Below are positions 10,346 to 23,800 of a stretch of DNA of 64,000 nucleotides, piece after piece. Location of the stretch: assembly GCA_963082975.1 (NCBI GenBank), contig OY720350.1, positions 2,937,001 through 3,001,000 on the forward strand, in the 5' to 3' direction. The first letter of the stretch is position 1; every line of letters starts with the position of its first letter. The position numbers were made by a program, and so were the translations under genes. This DNA is from Labia minor. Taxonomy: Eukaryota > Arthropoda > Insecta > Dermaptera > Spongiphoridae. The notes under the pieces are model-generated. The model was not told the DNA's origin. It did not search any database and saw only the letters and a list, made by a program, of their open reading frames with translations.

Positions 10346-13300
10346 ATGGAATTTCTTAAAATTGAACCACTACACCGACACAACTATGATACCTGGAAGA
10401 TTCAGATGGAAGCCATCCTAGTAAAAAATGGATATTGGAACATAGTCTCCGGAAACCAAAAAAGGTCAAATATTGATGAAAAAGATACGAAAGGGATTGA
10501 AAAATGGGATCTCCTGGACCAAAAAGCTAAGTCTGATCTAATTTTATCAATAACACCTAGAGAATTAAGGATAGTTAAAAATTTAAATAGCTCAAGTGAA
10601 ATATGGAATAAATTAAAGGAAACCTTTGAAAGTAAAGGTCCAGCCAAAAAGGCTTATTTGTTAAAGAAACTAATTTTAAGTAAAATGAATATAAGTGATA
10701 ATATGGATGACTATTTAAATACATTTTGTGAAATTATAGAAAAATTAAAAGATATTGAATTTATAATAAATGATGAACTATTATGTATAATATTATTATA
10801 TAGTCTACCAGACGAATATGAAAATTTTAGATGTGCTATAGAAACAAGGGACACTTTGCCATCTTTAGATAATTTAAAAATAAAATTATTGGAAGAGTTT
10901 GAATGTCGGGGAAGTCAAGGCGATTCCTCAAATCAAAGTAACTTTATTAAAAATAGAAATAAAAATAGACCTATTAATAAAAATTATAATTTTAAAAATA
11001 ATCCTTACAAAAATAATTCTTTAAATAAATATAATGAAAATAATAATAATAAATATAATACGAATAAAAAACATAATTTTTTCAACAGGGATAAAAGGTC
11101 AACTGATTATAATAAATTTAGTAATTTAAATAATGAAATTAAAAATAAAATTATATGTTTCCGTTGTAAGGGAGAAGGCCATAAAATTTCTCAATGTCCA
11201 TCTAAGTCGACTCATATGTTAGCCCTAAAAGTCACTGATGATAAAAATGATTGGATTTTAGATTCTGGCTGTACAAATCACATGATAAATAATAAAGAAT
11301 TACTGGAAAATATAAGACATCCAAAACTAAGTTGTTTAACACTAGCCGATAACAGTAAAATAAATATTGATTGTATTGGTGATATGATTATTAACATAAA
11401 TAATAGACAAATTGAATTAACAGATGTACTATATGTTCCCAAATTAAAAACGAATTTATTATCTGTCGGGTCATTTACTGATAAGAATTTTGAAGTTTTA
11501 TTTAAAAATCATAATGCATTTATAACGAATAATGACGAACTAATGTTTACAGCTAAGAAAAAGGAGAACGGATTATATTATTTAAATGAAAATATTAAAA
11601 ATAAAGATAAAAATGATTTTTCATATTATTTAAATAAAAATAAATTATCAAAATTAGACATATGGCATAAAAGATACGGACATTTAAATGAAAGAGATTT
11701 AAAACTAATAACCAAATCAGATCAAGTTTTCGGTTTAGACCAAAGTATATTAAATGAAAATTTAAATAATTGTGAAATATGCATTAAAGGAAAATTATCT
11801 CAAACACCTTTTAAAAATTCAAATTCACAGAAAAATTTAGAAATATTGGAAATAATCCATACAGATATTTGTGGACCATTTAGAACCACGTCTATCGGTG
11901 GAAATAAATATTTCATTACTTTTATAGACGAAGCAAGCAGATATTGCGAAGTTAAATTTCTAAAATACAAAAGTCAAGCTTTTGAAGCATTTATTGAATA
12001 TAAAAATTATATTGAAAACATGACAGATAAAAGGATTAAATATTTGCAATCAGATAATGGAAAAGAATACATTAATAATAGATTTAATAATTTTTTAAAA
12101 AAATCAGGAATTAAGCGAAGATTAACAGTTCCTTATACGCCCCAACAAAATGGATTATCTGAACGTATGAACAAGACCCTATTGGAGATGACGAGATGTA
12201 TGTTAATACAAGCAAATCTAAAACATTCCTTTTGGGCAGAAGCAGTAATAACTGCATGTTATTTGAGGAACAGAAGCCCAACATCATCTTTAAAAGGACA
12301 AATACCTTATAACATCCTTACAAACAAAAAATTTAATGTCTCACATTTAAGAACTTTTGGTATGAGAGTACATTTTTTAAATAAAAATAATAAAAATAAA
12401 TTAAATTCAAGAACAATTGAAGGAATTTTTATAGGTTATTGCGAGGAAAGCAAAGCTTATAGAGTATATGATCCCATGACCAGAAGGGTACATATTACTC
12501 GAGATATTAAATTTATAAACGAATTTCATAATAAAAATGGAGATAATTTAAAATATACTGATTTATTAGAAGAAAATTCAAAATACAACAGCTTGGACAT
12601 AATGATTGATAAACATAATAATGATACATCTTTAGAAAGTGATATAGACGAAAATAACATTGACCAACAGAGAGGAAGAGGACGTCCTAAAATGATTAAA
12701 AGTGGAAATAGGGGAAGACCCAGAAAAGTCTATCAATACAAAAAATCCGAAAGTGAAAATGATGAAGAAACAATTCCCAGCTCTAGAGACAGTGATGTCT
12801 TAAGTTCAGAAGATGAACTCTCGATAGAAACGACCGAAGGAGAGGTCCAAGGACTTAATGTAGAACTGAAAATTAGAGATGCACTATTGCAAGAAGACTC
12901 GAACTTATGGAAAACAGCCATGAGGAAAGAAATGATTACATTAATTAAAAACGATACTTGGACAATGGTCAGGAAACACGAAAATCAAAATATAGTGGGT
13001 AGTCGTTTTGTCTTAACGACCAAAAATGATAATACTAAAAAGGCCAGGTTAGTCGCCAAGGGATATAGCCAAACTTATTCTATAGATTATTTTGATACTT
13101 ATTCACCTGTCGCCAGAATGAGCAGCGTGAGGACACTAATGGCTAAGTCTATAGAAGAAAAGTGGTACATTGAACAAATGGACGTGGAGGCAGCGTATTT
13201 AAATGGTGAACTGGAAGAGAACATTTACATGGAATGTCCTGAAGGGTTTAACGACATATTGAAAGATTTAGTCGAAAATGAAAATGAAAATATAAAAAAG

Positions 13301-14464
13301 ATTGCATTACAAATGATAAAAGACTTAAAAAAGGGGAAAAATATATTAAAATTAAAAAAGGCTATATACGGATTGAAACAATCCGGACGCCAATGGTACA
13401 AAAAATTAGACATAAAATTAAAAAATTTAGGAATGTCTCCATTGGAGAGTGATCCATGCATATATATTAAAAATAATAATAATAATAATAAAAACGTATT
13501 AATATTAATCATTTACGTGGATGATATAATCATAATAGGATCAAATAAAAAGGATATTAATGAATTTAAAAAGAATTTGTCTAATGATTTTAACATGAAA
13601 GACATGGGAGAAATAAATCAATTTTTAGGCATAAAGTTTGAATACGATAGAGATAAAAACGTCTTAAGTATGAATCAAACCAAATATATTGATGAATTGT
13701 TAAAAAGGTTTAACATGGAAGATTGCAAAACAATTTCAACTCCGATTGAGAAAAATTTGAAATTGCATAAATCCGAAAATAAAGAAAACTTAAATAAATA
13801 TCCTTATCAATCATTAATAGGATCATTGAATTATATATCAATCAGCACAAGACCAGATATAACGTATGCGGTGAACTTTTTAAGTCAATTTAACAACTGT
13901 TACGATAAAGAACATTTCATAGCGGCAAAAAGAGTTTTAAGGTACTTAAAAGGATCCAAAAATATTGGTTTAAAATTTGACGGGTCGAGTACTCCATTAT
14001 GTGGATATGTTGATTCTGATTGGGGGAACTCAATAATAGATCGAAAATCCATAACAGGTTACGCTTTTACGTTTAAAGGGGGTGTGATCCAATGGAACTC
14101 CAAAAAGCAGAACACAGTCGCACTCTCAAGCACGGAGGCAGAGTACATGGCTATGGGCGAAGCAGCCAAAGAAGCCATATATTTGTAAAATTTTCTAAAA
14201 GAAATAAATATCGAGAAAAATAATAAATGCACGACAATATATTGTGATAACCAAGGTGCTAAGTTCATTGCAGAAAACAATGCTTATAAAAATAGAACTA
14301 AACATATTGACATTAAACATCATTTTATAAAAAATCTAATAAAAGAAAATAGAATAAAATTAAAGTATTTAAGCACTGAAAATATGCCTGCTGATTTTCT
14401 CACGAAAACCGTCTCAAAGTTCAAGCAAGAAGATTGTATGAGAAGACTCAAGCAAATGAATTAA
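10346..14464 (+). CDS. Copia gag-pol polyprotein region (about one break)
   Basis: It encodes the capsid and the enzymes of the retrotransposon as one polyprotein, as is normal for copia. Domains by residue: copia-type gag about 1-195; an Asn/Lys-rich linker to about 260; zinc knuckle CFRCKGEGHKISQC at 271-284; aspartic protease core DSG at 306-308; GAG-pre-integrase HHCC zinc site at H441, H445, C476 and C479; integrase catalytic D507, D570 and E606 (the D,D35E spacing); two AT-hook-like motifs at 776-782 and 789-794; an acidic stretch about 801-830; reverse transcriptase from about 865, with D946 in QMDVEAAYLNGE and YVDD at 1057-1060; RNase H with DSDW at 1223-1226 and STEAEY at 1262-1267. 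The catalytic residues listed are all present. Codon use is strongly A/T-biased. The integrase-before-RT order fixes the class. The region looks nearly whole, with about one break. Confidence 0.93.
12671..12727 (+). other. Pair of AT-hook-like motifs in gag-pol
   Basis: Residues 776-794 contain RGRGRPK and, seven residues on, RGRPRK. Both have the Gly-Arg-Pro core flanked by basic residues that defines AT-hooks, which bind the minor groove of AT-rich DNA. They lie between the integrase core and the reverse transcriptase. In Ty1/copia elements this stretch is the integrase C-terminal tail, where targeting determinants can sit. Whether they work as AT-hooks is inferred from the motif alone. Confidence 0.6.
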
Positions 14465-14542
14465 TTAAAAAAAAAAAAAAAAAATGTTTATATTGTAAAA
14501 TTGTATTTATTTATATTTTTAATTATTCACTTGAAGGGGGTG
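14465..14542 (+). other. 3' non-coding part of the element with A-run and polypurine tract
   Basis: An 18-base A-run (14467-14484) follows the coding region, then A/T-rich sequence, then GAAGGGGG at 14533-14540 and TG just before the 3' LTR. The purine run is the expected primer for plus-strand DNA synthesis. Drosophila copia has a similar G-rich tract at the same place. Confidence 0.8.
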
Positions 14543-14691
14543 TGTTAAAGTATATTAAAGTTGGTAACCCTGCACCTTCTTACCTGTATATATATTTATA
14601 GTATGACCTTAGAGTAAATGTTCACCTTGTATTAAAAACACATTCAAACTCGAACAGTGCATTTTCATTAAACACATTTAAAACTCCAACA
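14543..14691 (+). repeat. 3' long terminal repeat (149 bp)
   Basis: Identical base for base to the 5' LTR at 10116-10264. It starts TGTTAAAG and ends CCAACA, directly before the right target-site copy. Confidence 0.95.
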
Positions 14692-14696
14692 ATTTT
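14692..14696 (+). repeat. Target-site duplication, right copy (ATTTT)
   Basis: ATTTT follows the CA end of the 3' LTR and continues into ACATCATAAAAAT, the normal continuation of the interrupted satellite monomer. Confidence 0.93.
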
Positions 14697-17600
14697 ACAT
14701 CATAAAAATATTAAAAAAATATATTATTGATATTTCTGATGAATAATTATTTTTTTTAGCCGAAAAGGGAGTGTCATCCTACTATGACCTTTCATAATTT
14801 TTACGGGAAAATTAAAAAATGAAATTTTCAATAATAAATAATAAATTCGTTCATTTTACATCATAAAAATATTAAAAAAATATATTAATGATATTTCTGA
14901 TGATTAATTATTTTTTTTAGCCGAAAACGGAGGGTCATCCTACGATGACCTTTCATAATTTTTACGGGAAAATTAAAAAATGAAATTTTCAATAATAAAT
15001 AATAAATTCGTTCATTTTACATCATAAAAATATTGAAAAAATATATTATTGATATTTCTGATGAATAATTATTTTTTTATGCCGAAAAACTAGGGTCATC
15101 CTAAGATGACCTTTCATAATTTTTACGGGATAATTAAAAAATGAAATTTTCAAAAATAAAGAATAAATTCGTTCATTTTACATCATAAAAATATTAAAAA
15201 AATATATTAATGATATTTCTGATGATTAATTATTTTTTTTAGCCGAAAACGGAGGGTCATCCTACGATGACCTTTCATATTTTTTACGGGAAAATTAAAA
15301 AATCAAATTTTTAAAAATAAAGAAATAATTCGTTCATTTTACATCATAAAAATATTAAAAAAATATATTATTGATATTTCTGATGAATAATTATTTTTTT
15401 ATGCCTAAAACCTAGGGTCATCCTACGATGACCTTTCATAATTTTTAAGGGAAAATTAAAAAATGAAATTTTTAAAAATAAATAATAAATTCGTTCATTT
15501 TACATCATAAAAATATTAAAAAAATATATTATTGATATTTCTGATGAATAATTATTTTTTTATGTCGAAAACCTAGGGTCATCCTACGATGACCTTTCAT
15601 AATTTTTAAGGGAAAATTAAAAAATGAAATTTTTAAAAATAAATAATAAATTCGTTCATTTTACATCATAAAAATATTAAAAAAATATATTATTGATATT
15701 TCTGATGAATAATTATTTTTTATGCCTAAAACCTAGGGTCATCCTACGATGACCTTTTATAATTTTTAAGGGAAAATTAAAAAATGAAATTTTTAAAAAT
15801 AAATAATAAATTCGTTCATTTTACATCATAAAAATATTAAAAAAATATATTATTGATATTTCTGATGAATAATTATTTTTTATGCCTAAAACCTAGGGTC
15901 ATCCTACGATGACCTTTCATAATTTTTAAGGGAAAATTAAAAAATGAAATTTTTAAAAATAAATAATAAATTCGTTCATTTTACATCATAAAAATATTAA
16001 AAAAATATATTATTGATATTTCTGATGAATAATTATTTTTTTATGCCTAAAACCTAGGGTCATCCTATGATGACTTTTCATAATTTTTAAGGGAAAATTA
16101 AAAAATGAAATTTTTAAAAATAAATAATAAATTCGTTCATTTTACATCATAAAAATATTAAAAAAATATATTATAGATATTTCTGATGAATAATTATTTT
16201 TTTATGCCTAAAACCTAGGGTTATCCTACGATGACCTTTCATAATTTTTAAGGGAAAATTAAAAAATGAAATTTTTAAAAATAAATAATAAATTCGTTCA
16301 TTTTACATCATAAAAATATTAAAAAAATATATTATTGATATTTCTGATGAATAATTATTTTTTATGCCTAAAACCTAGGGTCATCCTACGATGACCTTTT
16401 ATAATTTTTAAGGGAAAATTAAAAAATGAAATTTTTAAAAATAAATAATAAATTCGTTCATTTTACATCATAAAAATATTAAAAAAATATATTATTGATA
16501 TTTCTGATGAATAATTATTTTTTATGCCTAAAACCTAGGGTCATCCTACGATGACCTTTCATAATTTTTACGGGAAAATTAAAAAATGAAATTTTCAATA
16601 ATAAATAATAAATTCGTTCATTTTACATCATAAAAATATTAAAAAAATATATTATTGATATTTCTGATGAATAATTATTTTTTATGCCTAAAACCTAGGG
16701 TCATCCTACGATGACCTTTCATAATTTTTACGGGAAAATTAAAAAATGAAATTTTCAATAATAAATAATAAATTCGTTCATTTTACATCATAAAAATATT
16801 AAAAAAATATATTAATGATATTTCTGATGATTAATTATTTTTTTTAGCCGAAAAGGGAGTGTCATCCTACTATGACCTTTCATAATTTTTACGGGAAAAT
16901 TAAAAAATGAAATTTTCAATAATAAATAATAAATTCGTTCATTTTACATCATAAAAATATTAAAAAAATATATTAATGATATTTCTGATGATTAATTATT
17001 TTTTTTAGCCGAAAACGGAGGGTCATCCTACGATGACCTTTCATAATTTTTACGGGAAAATTAAAAAATGAAATTTTCAATAATAAATAATAAATTCGTT
17101 CATTTTACATCATAAAAATATTAAAAAAATATATTATTGATATTTCTGATGAATAATTATTTTTTATGCCTAAAACCTAGGGTCATCCTACGATGACCTT
17201 TCATAATTTTTACGGGAAAATTAAAAAATGAAATTTTCAATAATAAATAATAAATTCGTTCATTTTACATCATAAAAATATTAAAAAAATATATTAATGA
17301 TATTTCTGATGATTAATTATTTTTTTTAGCCGAAAACGGAGGGTCATCCTACGATGACCTTTCATAATTTTTACGGGAAAATTAAAAAATGAAATTTTCA
17401 ATAATAAATAATAAATTCGTTCATTTTACATCATAAAAATATTGAAAAAATATATTATTGATATTTCTGATGAATAATTATTTTTTTATGCCGAAAAACT
17501 AGGGTCATCCTAAGATGACCTTTCATAATTTTTACGGGATAATTAAAAAATGAAATTTTCAAAAATAAAGAATAAATTCGTTCATTTTACATCATAAAAA

Positions 17601-20600
17601 TATTAAAAAAATATATTAATGATATTTCTGATGATTAATTATTTTTTTTAGCCGAAAACGGAGGGTCATCCTACGATGACCTTTCATATTTTTTACGGGA
17701 AAATTAAAAAATCAAATTTTTAAAAATAAAGAAATAATTCGTTCATTTTACATCATAAAAATATTAAAAAAATATATTATTGATATTTCTGATGAATAAT
17801 TATTTTTTTATGCCTAAAACCTAGGGTCATCCTACGATGACCTTTCATAATTTTTAAGGGAAAATTAAAAAATGAAATTTTTAAAAATAAATAATAAATT
17901 CGTTCATTTTACATCATATAAATATTAAAAAAATATATTATTGATATTTCTGATGAATAATTATTTTTTATGCCTAAAACCTAGGGTCATCCTACGATGA
18001 CCTTTCATAATTTTTAAGGGAAAATTAAAAAATGAAATTTTTAAAAATAAATAATAAATTCGTTCATTTTACATCATAAAAATATTAAAAAAATATATTA
18101 TAGATATTTCTGAAGAATAATTATTTTTTTATGCCTAAAACCTAGTGTCATCCTACGATGACCTTTCATAATTTTTAAGGGAAAATTAAAAAATGAAATT
18201 TTTAAAAATAAATAATAAATTCGTTCATTTTACATCATAAAAATATTAAAAAAATATATTATTGATATTTCTGATGAATAATTATTTTTTATGCCTAAAA
18301 CCTAGGGTCTACCTACGATGACCTTTCATAATTTTTAAGGGAAAATTAAAAAATGAAATTTTTAAAAATAAATAATAAATTCGTTCATTTTACATCATAA
18401 AAATATTAAAAAAATATATTATTGATATTTCTGATGAATAATTATTTTTTTATGTCGAAAACCTAGGGTCATCCTACGATGACCTTTCATAATTTTTAAG
18501 GGAAAATTAAAAAATGAAATTTTTAAAAATAAATAATAAATTCGTTCATTTTACATCATAAAAATATTAAAAAAATATATTATTGATATTTCTGATGAAT
18601 AATTATTTTTTATGCCTAAAACCTAGGGTCATCCTACGATGACCTTTATTAATTTTTACGGGAAAATTAAAAAATGAAATTTTCAATAATAAATAATAAA
18701 TTCGTTCATTTTACATCATAAAAATATTAAAAAAATATATTAATGATATTTCTGATGATTAATTATTTTTTTTAGCCGAAAACGGAGGGTCATTTTACGA
18801 TGACCTTTCATAATTTTTACGGGAAAAATAAAAAATGAAATTTTCAATAATAAATAATAAATTCGTTCATTTTACATCATAAAAATATTGAAAAAATATA
18901 TTATTGATATTTCTGATGAATAATTATTTTTTTATGCCGAAAAACTAGGGTCATCCTAAGATGACCTTTCATAATTTTTACGGGATAATTAAAAAATGAA
19001 ATTTTCAAAAATAAATAATAAATTCGTTCATTTTACATCATAAAAATATTAAAAAAATATATTAATGATATTTCTGATGATTAATTATTTTTTTTAGCCG
19101 AAAACGGAGGGTCATCCTACGTTGACCTTTCATATTTTTTACGGGAAAATTAAAAAATCAAATTTTTAAAAATAAAGAAATAATTCGTTCATTTTACATC
19201 ATAAAAATATTAAAAAAATATATTATTGATATTTCTGATGAATAATTATTTTTTTATGCCTAAAACCTAGGGTCATCCTAAGATGACCTTTCATAATTTT
19301 TACGGGATAATTAAAAAATGAAATTTTCAAAAATAAAGAATAAATTCGTTCATTTTACATCATAAAAATATTAAAAAAATATATTAATGATATTTCTGAT
19401 GATTAATTATTTTTTTTAGCCGAAAACGGAGGGTCATCCTACGATGACCTTTCATATTTTTTACGGGAAAATTAAAAAATCAAATTTTTAAAAATAAAGA
19501 ATAAATTCGTTCATTTTACATCATAAAAATATTAAAAAAATATATTATTGATATTTCTGATTAATAATTATTTTTTTATCCCTAAAACCTATGGTCATCC
19601 TACGATGACCTTTCATAATTTTTACGGGAAAATTAAAAAATGAAATTTTCAATAATAAATAATAAATTCGTTCATTTTACATCATAAAAATATTAAAAAA
19701 ATATATTATTGATATTTCTGATGAATAATTATTTTTTATGCCTAAAACCTAGGGTCATCCTACGATGACCTTTCATAATTTTTACGGGAAAATTAAAAAA
19801 TGAAATTTTCAATAATAAATAATAAATTCGTTCATTTTACATCATAAAAATATTAAAAAAATATATTAATGATATTTCTGATGATTAATTATTTTTTTTA
19901 GCCGAAAACGGAGGGTCATCCTACGATGACCTTTCATATTTTTTACGGGAAAATTAAAAAATCAAATTTTTAAAAATAAAGAATAAATTCGTTCATTTTA
20001 CATCATAAAAATATTAAAAAAATATATTATTGATATTTCTGATTAATAATTATTTTTTATGCCTAAAACCTAGGGTCATCCTACGATGACCTTTCATAAT
20101 TTTTACGGGAAAATTAAAAAATGAAATTTTCAATAATAAATAATAAATTCGTTCATTTTACATCATAAAAATATTAAAAAAATATATTAATGATATTTCT
20201 GATGATTAATTATTTTTTTTAGCCGAAAACGGAGGGTCATCCTACGATGACCTTTCATAATTTTTACGGGAAAATTAAAAAATGAAATTTTCAATAATAA
20301 ATAATAAATTCGTTCATTTTACATCATAAAAATATTGAAAAAATATATTATTGATATTTCTGATGAATAATTATTTTTTTATGCCGAAAAACTAGGGTCA
20401 TCCTAAGATGACCTTTCATAATTTTTACGGGATAATTAAAAAATGAAATTTTCAAAAATAAAGAATAAATTCGTTCATTTTACATCATAAAAATATTAAA
20501 AAAATATATTAATGATATTTCTGATGATTAATTATTTTTTTTAGCCGAAAACGGAGGGTCATCCTACGATGACCTTTCATATTTTTTACGGGAAAATTAA

Positions 20601-20872
20601 AAAATCAAATTTTTAAAAATAAAGAAATAATTCGTTCATTTTACATCATAAAAATATTAAAAAAATATATTATTGATATTTCTGATGAATAATTATTTTT
20701 TTATGCCTAAAACCTAGGGTCATCCTACGATGACCTTTCATAATTTTTAAGGGAAAATTAAAAAATGAAATTTTTAAAAATAAATAATAAATTCGTTCAT
20801 TTTACATCATATAAATATTAAAAAAATATATTATTGATATTTCTGATGAATAATTATTTTTTATGCCTAAAA
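14697..20872 (+). repeat. Satellite segment between the retrotransposon and the large duplication
   Basis: About 38 monomers. The marker GCCGAAAAGGGAGTGTCATC occurs at 14760 and 16848, 2088 bp (13 monomers) apart. 17700-18700 matches the AAGGG-class order seen at 7840-8890. 18750-19700 repeats the first six monomer types of the 18-mer unit. A hybrid at about 20040 joins the GATTAATAATT start of one type to the ATGCCTAAAACC middle of another. No gene is seen. Confidence 0.8.
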
Positions 20873-23800
20873 CCTAGGGTCATCCTACGATGACCTTTCA
20901 TAATTTTTAAGGGAAAATTAAAAAATGAAATTTTTAAAAATAAATAATAAATTCGTTCATTTTACATCATAAAAATATTAAAAAAATATATTATAGATAT
21001 TTCTGAAGAATAATTATTTTTTTATGCCTAAAACCTAGGGTCATCCTACGATGACCTTTCATAATTTTTAAGGGAAAATTAAAAAATGAAATTTTTAAAA
21101 ATAAATAATAAATTCGTTCATTTTACATCATAAAAATATTAAAAAAATATATTATTGATATTTCTGATGAATAATTATTTTTTATGCCTAAAACCTAGGG
21201 TCTACCTACGATGACCTTTCATAATTTTTAAGGGAAAATTAAAAAATGAAATTTTTAAAAATAAATAATAAATTCGTTCATTTTACATCATAAAAATATT
21301 AAAAAAATATATTATTGATATTTCTGATGAATAATTATTTTTTTATGTCGAAAACCTAGGGTCATCCTACGATGACCTTTCATAATTTTTAAGGGAAAAT
21401 TAAAAAATGAAATTTTTAAAAATAAATAATAAATTCGTTCATTTTACATCATAAAAATATTAAAAAAATATATTATTGATATTTCTGATGAATAATTATT
21501 TTTTATGCCTAAAACCTAGGGTCATCCTACGATAACCTTTATTAATTTTTACGGGAAAATTAAAAAATGAAATTTTCAATAATAAATAATAAATTCGTTC
21601 ATTTTACATCATAAAAATATTAAAAAAATATATTAATGATATTTCTGATGATTAATTATTTTTTTTAGCCGAAAACGAAGGGTCATCCTACGATGACCTT
21701 TCATAATTTTTACGGGAAAATTAAAAAATGAAATTTTCAATAATAAATAATAAATTCGTTCATTTTACATCATAAAAATATTGAAAAAATATATTATTGA
21801 TATTTCTGATGAATAATTATTTTTTTATGCCGAAAAACTAGGGTCATCCTAAGATGACCTTTCATAATTTTTACGGGATAATTAAAAAATGAAATTTTCA
21901 AAAATAAAGAATAAATTCGTTCATTTTACATCATAAAAATATTAAAAAAATATATTAATGATATTTCTGATGATTAATTATTTTTTTTAGCCGAAAACGG
22001 AGGGTCATCCTACGATGACCTTTCATATTTTTTACGGGAAAATTAAAAAATCAAATTTTTAAAAATAAAGAAATAATTCGTTCATTTTACATCATAAAAA
22101 TATTAAAAAAATATATTATTGATATTTCTGATGAATAATTATTTTTTATGCCTAAATCCTAGGGTCATCCTACGATGACCTTTCATAATTTTTAAGGGAA
22201 AATTAAAAAATGAAATTTTTAAAAATAAATAATAAATTCGTTCATTTTACATCATAAAAATATTAAAAAAATATATTATAGATATTTCTGAAGAATAATT
22301 ATTTTTTTATGCCTAAAACCTAGGGTCATCATACGATGACCTTTCATAATTTTTAAGGGAAAATTAAAAAATGAAATTTTTAAAAATAAATAATAAATTC
22401 GTTCATTTTACATCATAAAAATATTAAAAAAATATATTATTGATATTTCTGATGAATAATTATTTTTTTTAGCCGAAAAGGGAGTGTCATCCTACTATGA
22501 CCTTTCATAATTTTTACGGGAAAATTAAAAAATGAAATTTTCAATAATAAATAATAAATTCGTTCATTTTACATCATAAAAATATTAAAAAAATATATTA
22601 ATGATATTTCTGATGATTAATTATTTTTTTTAGCCGAAAACGGAGGGTCATCCTACGATGACCTTTCATAATTTTTACGGGAAAATTAAAAAATGAAATT
22701 TTCAATAATAAATAATAAATTCGTTCATTTTACATCATAAAAATATTGAAAAAATATATTATTGATATTTCTGATGAATAATTATTTTTTTATGCCGAAA
22801 AACTAGGGTCATCCTAAGATGACCTTTCATAATTTTTACGGGATAATTAAAAAATGAAATTTTCAAAAATAAAGAATAAATTCGTTCATTTTACATCATA
22901 AAAATATTAAAAAAATATATTAATGATATTTCTGATGATTAATTATTTTTTTTAGCCGAAAACGGAGGGTCATCCTACGATGACCTTTCATATTTTTTAC
23001 GGGAAAATTAAAAAATCAAATTTTTAAAAATAAAGAAATAATTCGTTCATTTTACATCATAAAAATATTAAAAAAATATATTATTGATATTTCTGATGAA
23101 TAATTATTTTTTTATGCCTAAAACTTAGGGTCATCCTACGATGACCTTTCATAATTTTTAAGGGAAAATTAAAAAATGAAATTTTTAAAAATAAATAATA
23201 AATTCGTTCATTTTACATCATAAAAATATTAAAAAAATATATTATTGATATTTCTGATGAATAATTATTTTTTTATGTCGAAAACCTAGGGTCATCCTAC
23301 GATGACCATTCATAATTTTTAAGGGAAAATTAAAAAATGAAATTTTTAAAAATAAATAATAAATTCGTTCATTTTACATCATAAAAATATTAAAAAAATA
23401 TATTATTGATATTTCTGATGAATAATTATTTTTTATGCCTAAAACCTAGGGTCATCCTACGATGACCTTTTATAATTTTTAAGGGAAAATTAAAAAATGA
23501 AATTTTTAAAAATAAATAATAAATTCGTTCATTTTACATCATAAAAATATTAAAAAAATATATTATTGATATTTCTGATGAATAATTATTTTTTATGCCT
23601 AAAACCTAGGGTCATCCTACGATGACCTTTTATAATTTTTAAGGGAAAATTAAAAAATGAAATTTTTAAAAATAAATAATAAATTCGTTCATTTTACATC
23701 ATAAAAATATTAAAAAAATATATTATTGATATTTCTGATGAATAATTATTTTTTATGCCTAAAACCTAGGGTCATCCTACGATGACCTTTCATAATTTTT

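Larger units (their letters stand above)
10116..14691 (+). mobile_element. Ty1/copia-class LTR retrotransposon, nearly whole, young
   Basis: A 4576-bp element on the plus strand, inserted in a single satellite monomer. Parts in order: 5' LTR 10116-10264, tRNA-iMet-type primer-binding site 10265-10278, short leader, gag-pol coding region 10346-14464, an A-run, a polypurine tract at 14533-14540, and 3' LTR 14543-14691. The LTRs start TG and end CA, and they are identical over all 149 bp by direct reading. With the intact 5-bp target duplication this points to a recent insertion. The domain order protease, integrase, reverse transcriptase, RNase H places it in Ty1/copia (Pseudoviridae), not Ty3/gypsy. 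No envelope gene is seen. It looks close to whole, with about one break in its coding region. Confidence 0.96.

Noticed and set aside
10402-14280. Minus-strand open frames across the retrotransposon (10402-10647, 12733-12921, 13225-13512, 14059-14280)
   Set aside because: They are short, lie antisense to conserved gag-pol domains, and show no recognisable protein feature of their own.
10116-14691. Ty3/gypsy element or endogenous retrovirus
   Set aside because: Integrase precedes reverse transcriptase, the GAG-pre-integrase and copia-type RT motifs are clear, and there is no envelope region.
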